Below, one piece after another: positions 34,814 to 43,015 of a stretch of DNA of 64,000 bases (position 1 is the first letter of the stretch; each line of letters opens with the position of its first letter). The notes beneath the pieces were generated by a model. It did no database searches. It saw only the letters and a list, made by a program, of their open reading frames with translations, and was not told where the DNA came from. Where the stretch lies: the NCBI RefSeq assembly GCF_014189455.1, contig NZ_CP050296.1:4460001-4524000 (forward strand), read 5' to 3'. The translations under genes and the position numbers were made by a program. The DNA comes from Mesorhizobium huakuii (GTDB lineage Bacteria > Pseudomonadota > Alphaproteobacteria > Rhizobiales > Rhizobiaceae).

Positions 34814-36031
34814 GTGGCAATTCCTCCTTACAAGGCGCCGTCGCGCGCTGCCTATGACATCGTCATCGTCGGTGGCGCGGTTGTCGGTTCGTCGACGGCC
34901 TATTGGCTGAGCCAGGCGCTGGGCAATGGCGCCTCGATCCTCGTGGTCGAACGCGATTCGAGCTACACCTTTTCCTCGACGGCGCTCTCCACCAGCGCCA
35001 TTCGCCAGCAATATTCCAATCCGATCAATGTGAAGATCAGCCAGTTCGGCATCGACATCATCCGCAATTTTCCGGAGCGGATGGCGCCCTTCTACAAGGA
35101 TGAGCCGGCACCCGATCTCGGCTTCAAGGAACATGGCTATCTCTACTGTTGCTCACCCGATGGCGTGGACGCGGCGCGCGAAAGGGTGGATCTGCAGCGC
35201 AGTCTCGGCGCTCACACCGTCTTCCTCGAGCCGGGTCCGCTGAAGGAGCGTTTCCCCTGGCTCAATGTTGAGGATCTCGGCGGCGGCTCCTGGGGCTCGC
35301 GCGAAGAGGGCTGGTTCGATTCCATGGGCCTGCTGAACGGCTTCCGCCGCGCGGCGCGTGCCAGCGGCGTCGAGTACATCGACAACGCCGTGACCGGACT
35401 GGAACTCGCCGACGGGCGCGTCGTCTCGGCGCGCCTCGCGACCGGTGAGACGATTTCCTGCGGAACCCTGGTCAACGCCGCCGGCCCGCGAGCGCAGCAG
35501 GTCGCGGCCATGGCCGGCCTCTCCATCCCGGTCGCGCCCTACAAGCGCTACAGCTTCGTCTTCGCCAGCGCCACTCCGATCCCCGGCCCCATGCCCAATG
35601 TCATCGACCTCTCCGGCACTTTCGTGCGTCCGGAAGGCGAGCTTTTCCTCACCGGCAACACGCCGCAGGGCGATGGACCGGCCGACTACGACGACTTCGA
35701 AATGCACTTCGAGGAGTTCGACGATTACATCTGGCCGGCGCTCTGGCACCGCATTCCGGCCTTCGATGCGCTGAAGGTCCAGACCAGCTGGACCGGCCAC
35801 TACGAATACAACATGCTCGACCACAACGGCATCGTCGGCTTCCACCCGGAAGTGACCAACTTCATGTTCGCCAATGGTTTTTCGGGACACGGCCTGCAGC
35901 AGTCACCGGCCGTGGGCCGGGCCGTGTCGGAGCTGATCGTTCATGGCGCCTTCCAGACACTCGACCTGTCGCCGTTCTGTTACGAACGCATCGCGCGCAA
36001 CGAACCGTTCCTGGAAGAAGCCGTGATCTGA
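34814..36031 (+). CDS. FAD-dependent amino acid/amine oxidoreductase (DAO family), GTG start
   Basis: 405 aa. YDIVIVGGAVVGSSTAYWLS is the N-terminal dinucleotide motif of the DAO/sarcosine oxidase/dimethylglycine dehydrogenase group. TLVNAAGPRAQQVAAMAG and the C-terminal MFANGFSGHGLQQSPAVGRAV are further marks. The start is GTG at 34814 with GGAG at good spacing; frames upstream belong to the aldolase region. It oxidises a C-N bond of an amino acid or N-methyl compound to an imine; no covalent-flavin motif could be confirmed. It is convergent with the deformylase-like gene. Confidence 0.85.
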   Translation: MAIPPYKAPSRAAYDIVIVGGAVVGSSTAYWLSQALGNGASILVVERDSSYTFSSTALSTSAIRQQYSNPINVKISQFGIDIIRNFPERMAPFYKDEPAPDLGFKEHGYLYCCSPDGVDAARERVDLQRSLGAHTVFLEPGPLKERFPWLNVEDLGGGSWGSREEGWFDSMGLLNGFRRAARASGVEYIDNAVTGLELADGRVVSARLATGETISCGTLVNAAGPRAQQVAAMAGLSIPVAPYKRYSFVFASATPIPGPMPNVIDLSGTFVRPEGELFLTGNTPQGDGPADYDDFEMHFEEFDDYIWPALWHRIPAFDALKVQTSWTGHYEYNMLDHNGIVGFHPEVTNFMFANGFSGHGLQQSPAVGRAVSELIVHGAFQTLDLSPFCYERIARNEPFLEEAVI

Positions 36032-36091
36032 GGCGAGGGGTCATCTGGACTTTGCCCGGCCTGGCGACGGCGGATGCTTGGATGCAATCGA

Positions 36092-36592
36092 CTAAAAGCC
36101 CCGCTGCTGTTTCTGGTAGCGTTTGACAAGCCGCTCCCGCTTCAGGCGGGAGAGCCGCTCGATCCAGAACTGCCCGTTGAGCTGGTCGATCTCGTGCTGG
36201 TGACAGACAGCGAGCAGGCCCTCGGCCTCCTCGACGGCCTCGTCGCCATCCAGGGTCTGGTAGCCGATACGCACGCGTGCATTCCGTTCTATCTCCTCGG
36301 TAACCCCTGGCATGGACACGCTGCCTTCGACATGGCGGATCATTTCGCCCGATGCCCAAAGGATGGTCGGATTGACGTAGCTGCGCAGGCTCGCCGCCGG
36401 CGACACTTCGAGGACGACCAGCCGCTTCAGGATGCCGATATGAGGCGCGGTGATTCCGATGCCTGGAGCGGCGCGCATTGTGTCGGCGAGATCGCCGGCA
36501 AGCCGGTGCAGGTCTTCGTCAAAGACCGATATGGGCTCGGCGACGGAGCGCAGACGAAGGTCGGGAAATCTCACGATTGGCCGTATCGTCAC
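36092..36592 (-). CDS. Peptide deformylase-like protein with altered active site
   Basis: 166 aa with the overall deformylase fold pattern. Motif I is GIGITAPH (residues 44-51) instead of GxGxAAxQ; motif II is EGSVS (89-93) with Ser91 where the metal-binding Cys belongs; motif III is QHEIDQ (132-137), keeping His133 and Glu134 but with Gln137 instead of the second metal His. Thus the catalytic Gln and two of three metal ligands are changed. A normal role in removing formyl from nascent proteins is unlikely; it may be a specialised hydrolase or non-catalytic. It is 74 bases downstream of the AA_synth gene on the same strand. Confidence 0.8.
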   Translation of the reverse strand: MTIRPIVRFPDLRLRSVAEPISVFDEDLHRLAGDLADTMRAAPGIGITAPHIGILKRLVVLEVSPAASLRSYVNPTILWASGEMIRHVEGSVSMPGVTEEIERNARVRIGYQTLDGDEAVEEAEGLLAVCHQHEIDQLNGQFWIERLSRLKRERLVKRYQKQQRGF

Positions 36593-36666
36593 ATGTCACT
36601 CCCGCGTTCGGCAAGCGCAGAGGCTAACGCCAGGCGATCGAGAGGCCAAGCCGGCAGGGCAAAATG

Positions 36667-37257
36667 TCAGGCTTGAACGGCGCCCCGCTCTTGCTCCATC
36701 TCGGCCATGTCCTGGAAGCGGTCGGCGATGCGGGGATGGATGCGGCCGCCATCCGCCGCGCCGATGGCGACGACGATCTCGTCCGCGGCCGGGCCGTCGG
36801 CGATCTGGAAGTTGGCGGTAATGAAATGCGAGCGGCGGCCGTTTTCGCTCTTGTGCATCATCGGCAGCGACAACAGTGCGCCCGGCGCATTGCGGGTGTT
36901 GCAGAATTCGAGATAGGTCGTGCCGCCGACGGCATCGCGGAAAACATTGCCGAAGCGCAGCGTGTGGATCATGGCGGAGGCATGCTCGATCTCGCCGGCG
37001 GTTCCGACGGCCGCGGCCTTGCCGTAGCTCTCGATGCGTTCCGCCGGCATCAGCCCGATCAGGCGGCGCGTCAGTTCCTGCCCGAGCCGGGGGGCGATGG
37101 CGACAATCTCCGGCCGCAAATCCTCGACGAAGCCGCGCCCGGCCCATGGATTGCCCAGGACGGCGGCGACGACGATCGATGTCACCGGCCTGGCGGCCAC
37201 CTTGCTGCCTTCAAGGTGTACTTCCTCGATGAAGGTACAGATCTTCCGCAATTCCAT
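36667..37257 (-). CDS. AA_synth (DUF1185)-family protein
   Basis: 196 aa, single-domain. MELRKICTFIEEVHLEGSK begins the protein, followed by RPVTSIVVAAVLGNPWAGRG, VEDLRPEIVAIAPRLG, a YGKAAAVGTAGEIEHASA loop and the LRFGNVFRDAVGGTTYLEF segment. The family is named for a supposed amino acid synthesis role, but I know of no established reaction. I chose ATG 37257 (GGAGAGG upstream) over one 15 codons before it. It is divergent from the PucR-type regulator, so it is probably a target of it. Confidence 0.8.
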   Translation of the reverse strand: MELRKICTFIEEVHLEGSKVAARPVTSIVVAAVLGNPWAGRGFVEDLRPEIVAIAPRLGQELTRRLIGLMPAERIESYGKAAAVGTAGEIEHASAMIHTLRFGNVFRDAVGGTTYLEFCNTRNAPGALLSLPMMHKSENGRRSHFITANFQIADGPAADEIVVAIGAADGGRIHPRIADRFQDMAEMEQERGAVQA

Positions 37258-37312
37258 GATTTTGGCCTCTCCACGTGGAAGCTCAAATCTAATGCGCGCC
37301 AATCGGCGGGTA

Positions 37313-37338
37313 TTCCTCCGATTCGTAGGAAGAATCGG
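37313..37338. promoter_or_regulatory. Nested dyads between AA_synth and PucR genes
   Basis: CCGATTC (37318-37324) and GAATCGG (37332-37338) form a 7-7-7 perfect inverted repeat. A second pair, TTCCT (37313-37317) and AGGAA (37327-37331), is interleaved with it. AATCGGCG also occurs once more in direct orientation at 37301-37308. The position, between divergent genes, makes it a candidate operator for the PucR-type regulator. Confidence 0.5.
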
Positions 37339-37422
37339 CGTGCGCCCCGCTTGGAAGCGGTGTAGCGTTCGTATATCCGCGACGGCTTAAATTCGCCCTT
37401 CGCGAGTGGCGGAAAATCAGGC

Positions 37423-39219
37423 GTGGACCACGAGTCGCAAATTCTCTCCTTGCGGGACGCCGCCAGCCTCATCAATTCGGGCGGCGATCTCCAGTCCGTG
37501 CTGCGCGACCTCGTGCTGGCGGCCTGCCGACATGCCCAATGGACGTTGGGCTCGATCATGGGCATCGATGCCCCGCATGGCCACGCCTATGTGATCGTGC
37601 GCCACGACCCGACGCTCATTCAGCGCACGCTGCCGGATCGCTGGGAACTCGCCACCAGTCCCTCGATCGTTGCGCTCAACCGCAATGAGCCGGTCTATAT
37701 CAGGGACGCGCGGGTGTCGGAGGAGTTCCCGGGCTATCGCCGCGAGGCCTTCGAGCGCGACTACCGCAGCGTGCTGGTCATGCCGATGAACTGCCTCGAC
37801 GAAGACGGCCGACCGATGGTGCTGACCGTCGTCTCGCGCGAAATCACCGAAGTGACGGCGCAGGATATCGCCTTCATCGGCATGATCGTGCATCTGGGCG
37901 AGATCGCGGTCGAGAAGCAGCATCGGCTGCGCCAGGAGAAGCAGGCCGGCGAACGCCTGCAACGCGCCCTCTCGGCGCACACCTCGCTTCTGCAGCAGGC
38001 CTTGTCGGACGGGTCGGTGGTCTCGCTCGCCGAGAAGGTCAGCGAACTTCTGCCCAATCCGGTGGTGGTGATCGATTTCCATGCCAATCTGGTCGTCGCT
38101 GGCCGTTCCCCGAGCGAGGCGCATTTCGACATCGCCTCGTGGCAGGCGGTGAGCGGAACACTGAGCCGGCAGATATTCAAGATCGCGCGCGGCGCGTCCG
38201 ACGGACGCCACACCGAGACGCTGTTCGTCGATGACGGCAAGCGCCAGCTCAAGCTTTCGGTGCGCATCGAACCGCTTACCATCGATGCCGAAGTGGTTGG
38301 CGCGCTGATGATTTTCCCGACGCCGCAGGCATCGGGCCAGCTCGAGCAGATGCTGCTCGACAGCACCAAATTTGCGCTCAGCGTGCAGATGATGCGCAGT
38401 TTCGTGCGCTTTCGCTTCGAGACCAGGTCGCTCACGGAACTGTTTCTGGAAGTGACGGAGCGCCGCTGGCGCGACGAGGCCGATATCGTCAATCGCGCCC
38501 GCCGGCTGGGGCTCGACCTGACGGTTGCGCACAAGATGATCGTCGTCGATCTCGCCGAGCAGGTGAAGGACGGTGCCATCGGTCTTGCCGATCCGCATCA
38601 TGCGCTGGTGCGTCTTTTGCAGCAGGCCGGTATTGCCGGCACGGCCATAGCGGTGGAAGACGGCCTTGTCTGCCTCGTCCCGGCCGATGCCGGACAGGAC
38701 GGCGCGCGCTTCGCGAAATTGCCGCACAGGATCGCGGCCGAGCTTGGCCGCTATTTCGAACGCGAGCCGGTGGTGGTGCTGTCTGAAGCCTGTGCCGCGC
38801 TGGCCGATTATCCCATCGCCTGGGAGCGATGCCGCCGCATGATCCGGATCGGCCGTTCCTTCGGACGCACCGGTGTTTTTGCCGGCCAGGATTTCGGCCC
38901 GCTGCCGATATTGGTCGCCGCCGCCGACGCTCCCGACGTGCGCGGCTTCGTCGAGGACAGTGTCGGCGCTCTGATCGCGCATGATCGCGACCACGGCACG
39001 CCCTATCTGGACACGCTGTTTGCCTATCTGCGCGAGGGCTGTCGCAGCCAGGCCTGCGCCGACGCCATCGGCCTGCATGTCACCACCTTGCGCTATCGCC
39101 TGTCGCGCATGGAGGAACTGTTCGGGATCCGTCTCGACACGCCCGAACAGCGCTTCGCGGTTGAACTGGCGATCCGTCTCAGCGGCATCATCGACAGCCG
39201 CGTGCCGCCCGTCCGCTAG
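37423..39219 (+). CDS. PucR/CdaR-type regulator with N-terminal GAF-like domain
   Basis: 598 aa, GTG start. Residues ~15-165 look like a GAF sensor domain (LRDLVLAACRHAQWTLGSIM, then YRSVLVMPMNC). The centre is a linker with a further small-molecule-binding-like region, and the C-terminus is the PucR_C helix-turn-helix: YLDTLFAYLREGCRSQACAD followed by HVTTLRYRLSRMEELFGI. PucR-type regulators activate purine, pyrimidine and other nitrogen-compound catabolic genes on sensing the substrate. It is divergent from AA_synth and precedes the flavin reductase operon. Confidence 0.87.
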   Translation: MDHESQILSLRDAASLINSGGDLQSVLRDLVLAACRHAQWTLGSIMGIDAPHGHAYVIVRHDPTLIQRTLPDRWELATSPSIVALNRNEPVYIRDARVSEEFPGYRREAFERDYRSVLVMPMNCLDEDGRPMVLTVVSREITEVTAQDIAFIGMIVHLGEIAVEKQHRLRQEKQAGERLQRALSAHTSLLQQALSDGSVVSLAEKVSELLPNPVVVIDFHANLVVAGRSPSEAHFDIASWQAVSGTLSRQIFKIARGASDGRHTETLFVDDGKRQLKLSVRIEPLTIDAEVVGALMIFPTPQASGQLEQMLLDSTKFALSVQMMRSFVRFRFETRSLTELFLEVTERRWRDEADIVNRARRLGLDLTVAHKMIVVDLAEQVKDGAIGLADPHHALVRLLQQAGIAGTAIAVEDGLVCLVPADAGQDGARFAKLPHRIAAELGRYFEREPVVVLSEACAALADYPIAWERCRRMIRIGRSFGRTGVFAGQDFGPLPILVAAADAPDVRGFVEDSVGALIAHDRDHGTPYLDTLFAYLREGCRSQACADAIGLHVTTLRYRLSRMEELFGIRLDTPEQRFAVELAIRLSGIIDSRVPPVR

Positions 39220-39247
39220 AACCACTCCATCCCGACACCGCTGGCAC

Positions 39248-39270
39248 TGCCTGGCGTCCGCTGCCAGGCA
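39248..39270 (+). terminator. Stem-loop after the PucR gene
   Basis: TGCCTGGC (39248-39255) and GCCAGGCA (39263-39270) form a perfect 8-bp stem with a 7-base loop, 29 bases after the regulator stop. No T tract follows, so a simple intrinsic terminator is uncertain; it separates the regulator from the catabolic genes. Confidence 0.45.
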
Positions 39271-39395
39271 CAGGCTCGCCGCGCCTGCACTTGCTCGGGA
39301 TGGCAGCAGCGCGCCACGACATCTTTCCTACAGACCGGAGGAAGAACGCCGGCCGGCTCCTGCCTAGCTTTCATCCGACACTATGGAGGAAAGCA

Positions 39396-40373
39396 ATGGC
39401 GGACGCGGTGGCACAAAGGACGATCGACCCGATCGCCTTGCGTCGTGCCTTCGGCACCTTCGTCACCGGCGTCACCGTCATCACCGCGCGCGACTGCGAC
39501 GGCAATCCGCGCGGCATGACCGCCAACTCCTTCACTTCGGTCTCGCTTGACCCGCCTCTGCTCCTGGTCTGCGTCGGCAAGGCGGCGGCGAGCTTTCCGG
39601 CATTTAACGAAACGCGGTCCTTCGCGGTGAATTTCCTGCATGAAGGCCAGGCCGATGTTTCTTCGGTGTTCGCGTCGAAAGCGGCGGACAAGTTCCAGTC
39701 GGTCGACCATGACCGCGCCCACACCGGCGCGCCGATCCTCACCGACAGCCTGACCTGGTTCGACTGCACCGTTCACAACCGCATCGAGGCCGGCGACCAC
39801 ATCATCCTGATCGGCCAGGTCCAGGCTTTTGGAACGAGCCCATCGGCGCCGCTCGGATTTTGCCGCGGCCGTTACGCCAGCGTGAAGGATCCGCTGCCCG
39901 CCGGCTGGCTGGCCTCGCAGGACATGATCATCGGCTATCTCGTCGAAGCTGGTGACCGGATCCTCTTGCGCACCGACGGCAAGGGAAGCTGGGTGCTGCC
40001 GACGGCGCGGCGGCGCAAGGCCGACAGCCAACTTGTGCTGGATGGCGGCGAGGCGCTGAGCCTCGTCCCTGAAAACACCTTCCTCTATTCGGTGTTCGAC
40101 GTCGCCGACAGCGATCCCGGCTATCTGATCTACCGCGCCGAACTGAGCCGTGAGAGCGTTGAAGCAGCACTTCCGGACGGCCACGCCTTCTTTGCCGTCG
40201 ACGCGCTGCCCTATGAACGGATCGCCACGCATGAATTGCGCGCCATGCTGCGCCGCTATGCACGCGAGCGCCAGGACAAGCGCTTCGGCATCTACATCGA
40301 CACCGGTGACGGCGGCCGTGTCGCCATGATCGACGGCCAGTCGCAATCGTGGACGCAGGCCGCGTCCGAATGA
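39396..40373 (+). CDS. Flavin reductase-domain protein with C-terminal Nudix-like extension
   Basis: 325 aa. Residues 1-~165 are a flavin reductase of the HpaC/RutF type (RAFGTFVTGVTVITARD, NSFTSVSLDPPLLLVCV, FAVNFL). The remaining ~155 residues include DRILLRTDGKGSWVLPTARR, resembling the start of a Nudix fold, but the canonical Nudix box (GX5EX7REUXEEXGU) is absent. The start follows a perfect GGAGGA. It would supply reduced flavin to the luciferase-like monooxygenase encoded three genes on; the tail might bind that partner or a nucleotide (inference). Confidence 0.83.
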   Translation: MADAVAQRTIDPIALRRAFGTFVTGVTVITARDCDGNPRGMTANSFTSVSLDPPLLLVCVGKAAASFPAFNETRSFAVNFLHEGQADVSSVFASKAADKFQSVDHDRAHTGAPILTDSLTWFDCTVHNRIEAGDHIILIGQVQAFGTSPSAPLGFCRGRYASVKDPLPAGWLASQDMIIGYLVEAGDRILLRTDGKGSWVLPTARRRKADSQLVLDGGEALSLVPENTFLYSVFDVADSDPGYLIYRAELSRESVEAALPDGHAFFAVDALPYERIATHELRAMLRRYARERQDKRFGIYIDTGDGGRVAMIDGQSQSWTQAASE

Positions 40374-40395
40374 TGCTCCACGCAGGACAGACAGC

Positions 40396-41907
40396 ATGAA
40401 AACGACGGTCGCATCGCTCGAAGGCTCGCGCCAGAACCTGTTCATCAACGGGGCTTTCGTGGCGCCCAGGAGTGGGCAGTACATCGACAGTTTCGACCCG
40501 ACCACCGGCAAGCCCTGGTACCAGTTCGCCGAGGCCAGCGCCGAGGATGTCGGCGCAGCTGTCGAGGCCGCGCGGTCCGCCTTCGCGGCGCCGGCCTGGC
40601 GGCGCATGACCCAGACTGACCGGGGCAAGCTCGTTCGCCGGCTGGCGGAGCTGGTGCTGGAGCACGCCGACGAACTGGCGCTGATCGAGACGCGCGACAA
40701 TGGCAAGCTGCTGAAGGAAATGCGGGCGCAGATGCGCGCCATGCCCGACAGCTACACCTATTTCGCCGGCATGGCTGACAAGCTGCTCGGCGACACCATT
40801 CCGGTGAACAAGCTCGACATGCTCAACTTCAACCTGCGCGAGCCGATTGGTGTCGTCGGCATGATCACGCCATGGAACTCGCCGCTGATGCTGCTCACCG
40901 GCACGCTGGCGCCATGCCTGGCGCTCGGCAATACAGTGGTCGTCAAGCCGTCCGAGCATGCCAGTGCCTCGACGCTCGCTCTGGCCGAGCTGATCATGGA
41001 AGCTGGCTTTCCCGCCGGCGTCGTCAACGTCGTGACCGGCACGGGTGTTGTGGCCGGCGACGCGCTGACGCGGCATCCGGGCATCGCCAAATTGGTCTTC
41101 ACCGGCTCGACCGTGACGGGGCGGCGGATTGCCGCCAATGCGGCGCAGAATCTCATCCCCTGCTCGATGGAACTCGGCGGCAAGTCGCCGCATGTCGTCT
41201 TCGGCGATGTCGACATCGACCATGCCGTCAACGGCGTCGTGTCCGGTGTGTTCGCGGCCGCCGGGCAGAGCTGCGTCGCCGGTTCGCGCTGTTTCGTCGA
41301 GGCCAGCGTCCATGACCGTTTCGTCGAGGCGCTGGTCGAGCGCACGAAGCGCGTGCGGGTCGGGCTGCCGATGCTGGAGGAAACCGACATCGGCCCGCTG
41401 GCGCTGTCGGCGCAGCTTGCCAAGGTGGAAGGCTACGTCGCCTCGGGCGTGCGCCAGGGCGCCAGCATCGCGGCCGGCGGCAGGCGGCCGCAGGCGGCCG
41501 AGCTTGCCGGCGGCTGGTATTTCGAACCGACCGTCATGACCGATGTCGACAACGGCATGGACTTCATGCAGGAGGAACTGTTCGGCCCCGTCGTCGGCGT
41601 CATGCCGTTCTCGTCGGAAGAGGAGATGATCCGGCTCGCCAACGACACCCGCTATGGCCTCGCCTCCGGCATCTGGACGCGGGACATCAACCGCGCGCTG
41701 CGCTTCGCCAGGAACGTCGAGGCCGGCACCGTCTGGATCAACACCTATCGCGCCTCCTCCTTCATGTCCGCCAATGGCGGCTTCAAGGAGAGCGGCTACG
41801 GCCGACGCGGCGGCTTCGACGCCATGGAGGAGTTCTCGCGCCTGAAGAATGTCGTCATCGACTATTCGGGCGCCATGCAGGACCCGTTCGTCATCCGCCT
41901 TCGCTGA
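40396..41907 (+). CDS. NAD(P)-dependent aldehyde dehydrogenase
   Basis: 503 aa. All ALDH marks are intact: VVGMITPWNSPLMLL, FTGSTVTGRRI, catalytic Glu in SMELGGKSP and catalytic Cys in AAGQSCVAGSRC. It oxidises an aldehyde to an acid, probably the one released by the monooxygenase pathway. It begins 22 bases after the flavin reductase and is followed by the luciferase-like gene after 29 bases. The substrate cannot be read; similarity is to the broad betaine/semialdehyde group. Confidence 0.9.
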   Translation: MKTTVASLEGSRQNLFINGAFVAPRSGQYIDSFDPTTGKPWYQFAEASAEDVGAAVEAARSAFAAPAWRRMTQTDRGKLVRRLAELVLEHADELALIETRDNGKLLKEMRAQMRAMPDSYTYFAGMADKLLGDTIPVNKLDMLNFNLREPIGVVGMITPWNSPLMLLTGTLAPCLALGNTVVVKPSEHASASTLALAELIMEAGFPAGVVNVVTGTGVVAGDALTRHPGIAKLVFTGSTVTGRRIAANAAQNLIPCSMELGGKSPHVVFGDVDIDHAVNGVVSGVFAAAGQSCVAGSRCFVEASVHDRFVEALVERTKRVRVGLPMLEETDIGPLALSAQLAKVEGYVASGVRQGASIAAGGRRPQAAELAGGWYFEPTVMTDVDNGMDFMQEELFGPVVGVMPFSSEEEMIRLANDTRYGLASGIWTRDINRALRFARNVEAGTVWINTYRASSFMSANGGFKESGYGRRGGFDAMEEFSRLKNVVIDYSGAMQDPFVIRLR

Positions 41908-41936
41908 CCAAGACCCGATACACTGGGGAGACCGAC

Positions 41937-43013
41937 ATGAAATTCGCCGTTTCGCTGACCATGGAGCGCTTCTCGCCCGACATCCCGATGTCGAAGGTGA
42001 AGAGCAATCTGCTTGAGCTGGCGCGCATGGCCGACGAAGGCGGCTTCGAGACGCTATGGACGGCGGAGCATCACACGATCGAATGCACGATCTCGCCCAA
42101 TCCGCTGATGACGCTGACATGGCTTGCCCAGCATACCGAGCAGATCCGGCTCGGTACCTCGACGCTGGTCGCGCCCTATTGGAACCCGATCCGGTTGGCG
42201 GGGGAGGCGGCGCTTTGCGATCACCTGACCGGCGGTCGGCTGGAGTTCGGCATCGCGCGCGGTTCGTACCAATACGAGTTCGACCGCATGGCCGGCGGCA
42301 TGCCGCAGCAGGAAGGCGTTGCCTATCTGAAGGAACTGGTGCCGGCGGTGAAGAAACTGTGGGCGCAGGATTATGCCCATGACGGCCACTACTGGAAGTT
42401 CCCGCTCGCCGCTGGCGTCCCGAAGCCGCTGCAGAAGCCGCATCCGCCGATCTGGGTGGCCGCGCGAGACCCGGGCACCTTCGATTGGGCCGTCGGCATC
42501 GGCGCCTCGATCCTGTCGACGCCCCTGTCGGCGCCGGCGGCCGAAATCGCGGTGCTCGGCGAGAAATTCCGCAAGGCCGTCGCCGATCATCCGGAGGTGC
42601 CGCGCCCGCGCCTGATGATGCAGCGGCGCACCTGCGTCTACGAACGGGCGCAGGACTGGGAGATCGCGGTCGGGCATGCCATCGACTACGGCCGCGCCTT
42701 CGAGAACCTGTTCCAGAACATCGGCACCGTGCAAAACGGCTTTCCCGAAGCCGTCCCCTATGAGAGCGTCAAGGGCAAGGACAACTACAATCCCGAGAAC
42801 ATCCGCCGCAACCTGATGTTCGGCACGCCGGACGAGGTGATCGAGAAGCTGCTCGACTATGAAGCGGCGGGCGTCGACCAGTACTGCCTCGGCCTGACGT
42901 TCAACCTGCCGTTCGAATTGCAGAAGAAGACGATCAAGCTGTGGGTCGACGAGGTAATGCCGGTCTTTGCCGCGCGCGAGCGCGACAAAGCGCGCCAGGC
43001 GGCGAGGGCGTGA
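41937..43013 (+). CDS. Luciferase-like (LLM) flavin-dependent monooxygenase
   Basis: 358 aa, class C two-component flavin monooxygenase (bacterial luciferase fold). MKFAVSLTMERFSPD at the start, FETLWTAEHHTIECTISPNP with the paired His, RLGTSTLVAPYWNPIRLAGE and GRLEFGIARGSYQYEFDRM are the family blocks. Such enzymes need reduced FMN from a separate reductase, here probably the protein at 39396-40373. RutA belongs to the same superfamily but differs clearly in sequence, so the uracil pathway is not implied. The stop is 2 bases before the hydrolase start. Confidence 0.88.
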   Translation: MKFAVSLTMERFSPDIPMSKVKSNLLELARMADEGGFETLWTAEHHTIECTISPNPLMTLTWLAQHTEQIRLGTSTLVAPYWNPIRLAGEAALCDHLTGGRLEFGIARGSYQYEFDRMAGGMPQQEGVAYLKELVPAVKKLWAQDYAHDGHYWKFPLAAGVPKPLQKPHPPIWVAARDPGTFDWAVGIGASILSTPLSAPAAEIAVLGEKFRKAVADHPEVPRPRLMMQRRTCVYERAQDWEIAVGHAIDYGRAFENLFQNIGTVQNGFPEAVPYESVKGKDNYNPENIRRNLMFGTPDEVIEKLLDYEAAGVDQYCLGLTFNLPFELQKKTIKLWVDEVMPVFAARERDKARQAARA

Positions 43014-43015
43014 CC

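Noticed and set aside
37417..39225. 602-codon leftward frame opposite the PucR gene
   Set aside because: Shadow of a GC-rich gene; no family pattern, while the rightward protein has clear GAF and PucR domains.
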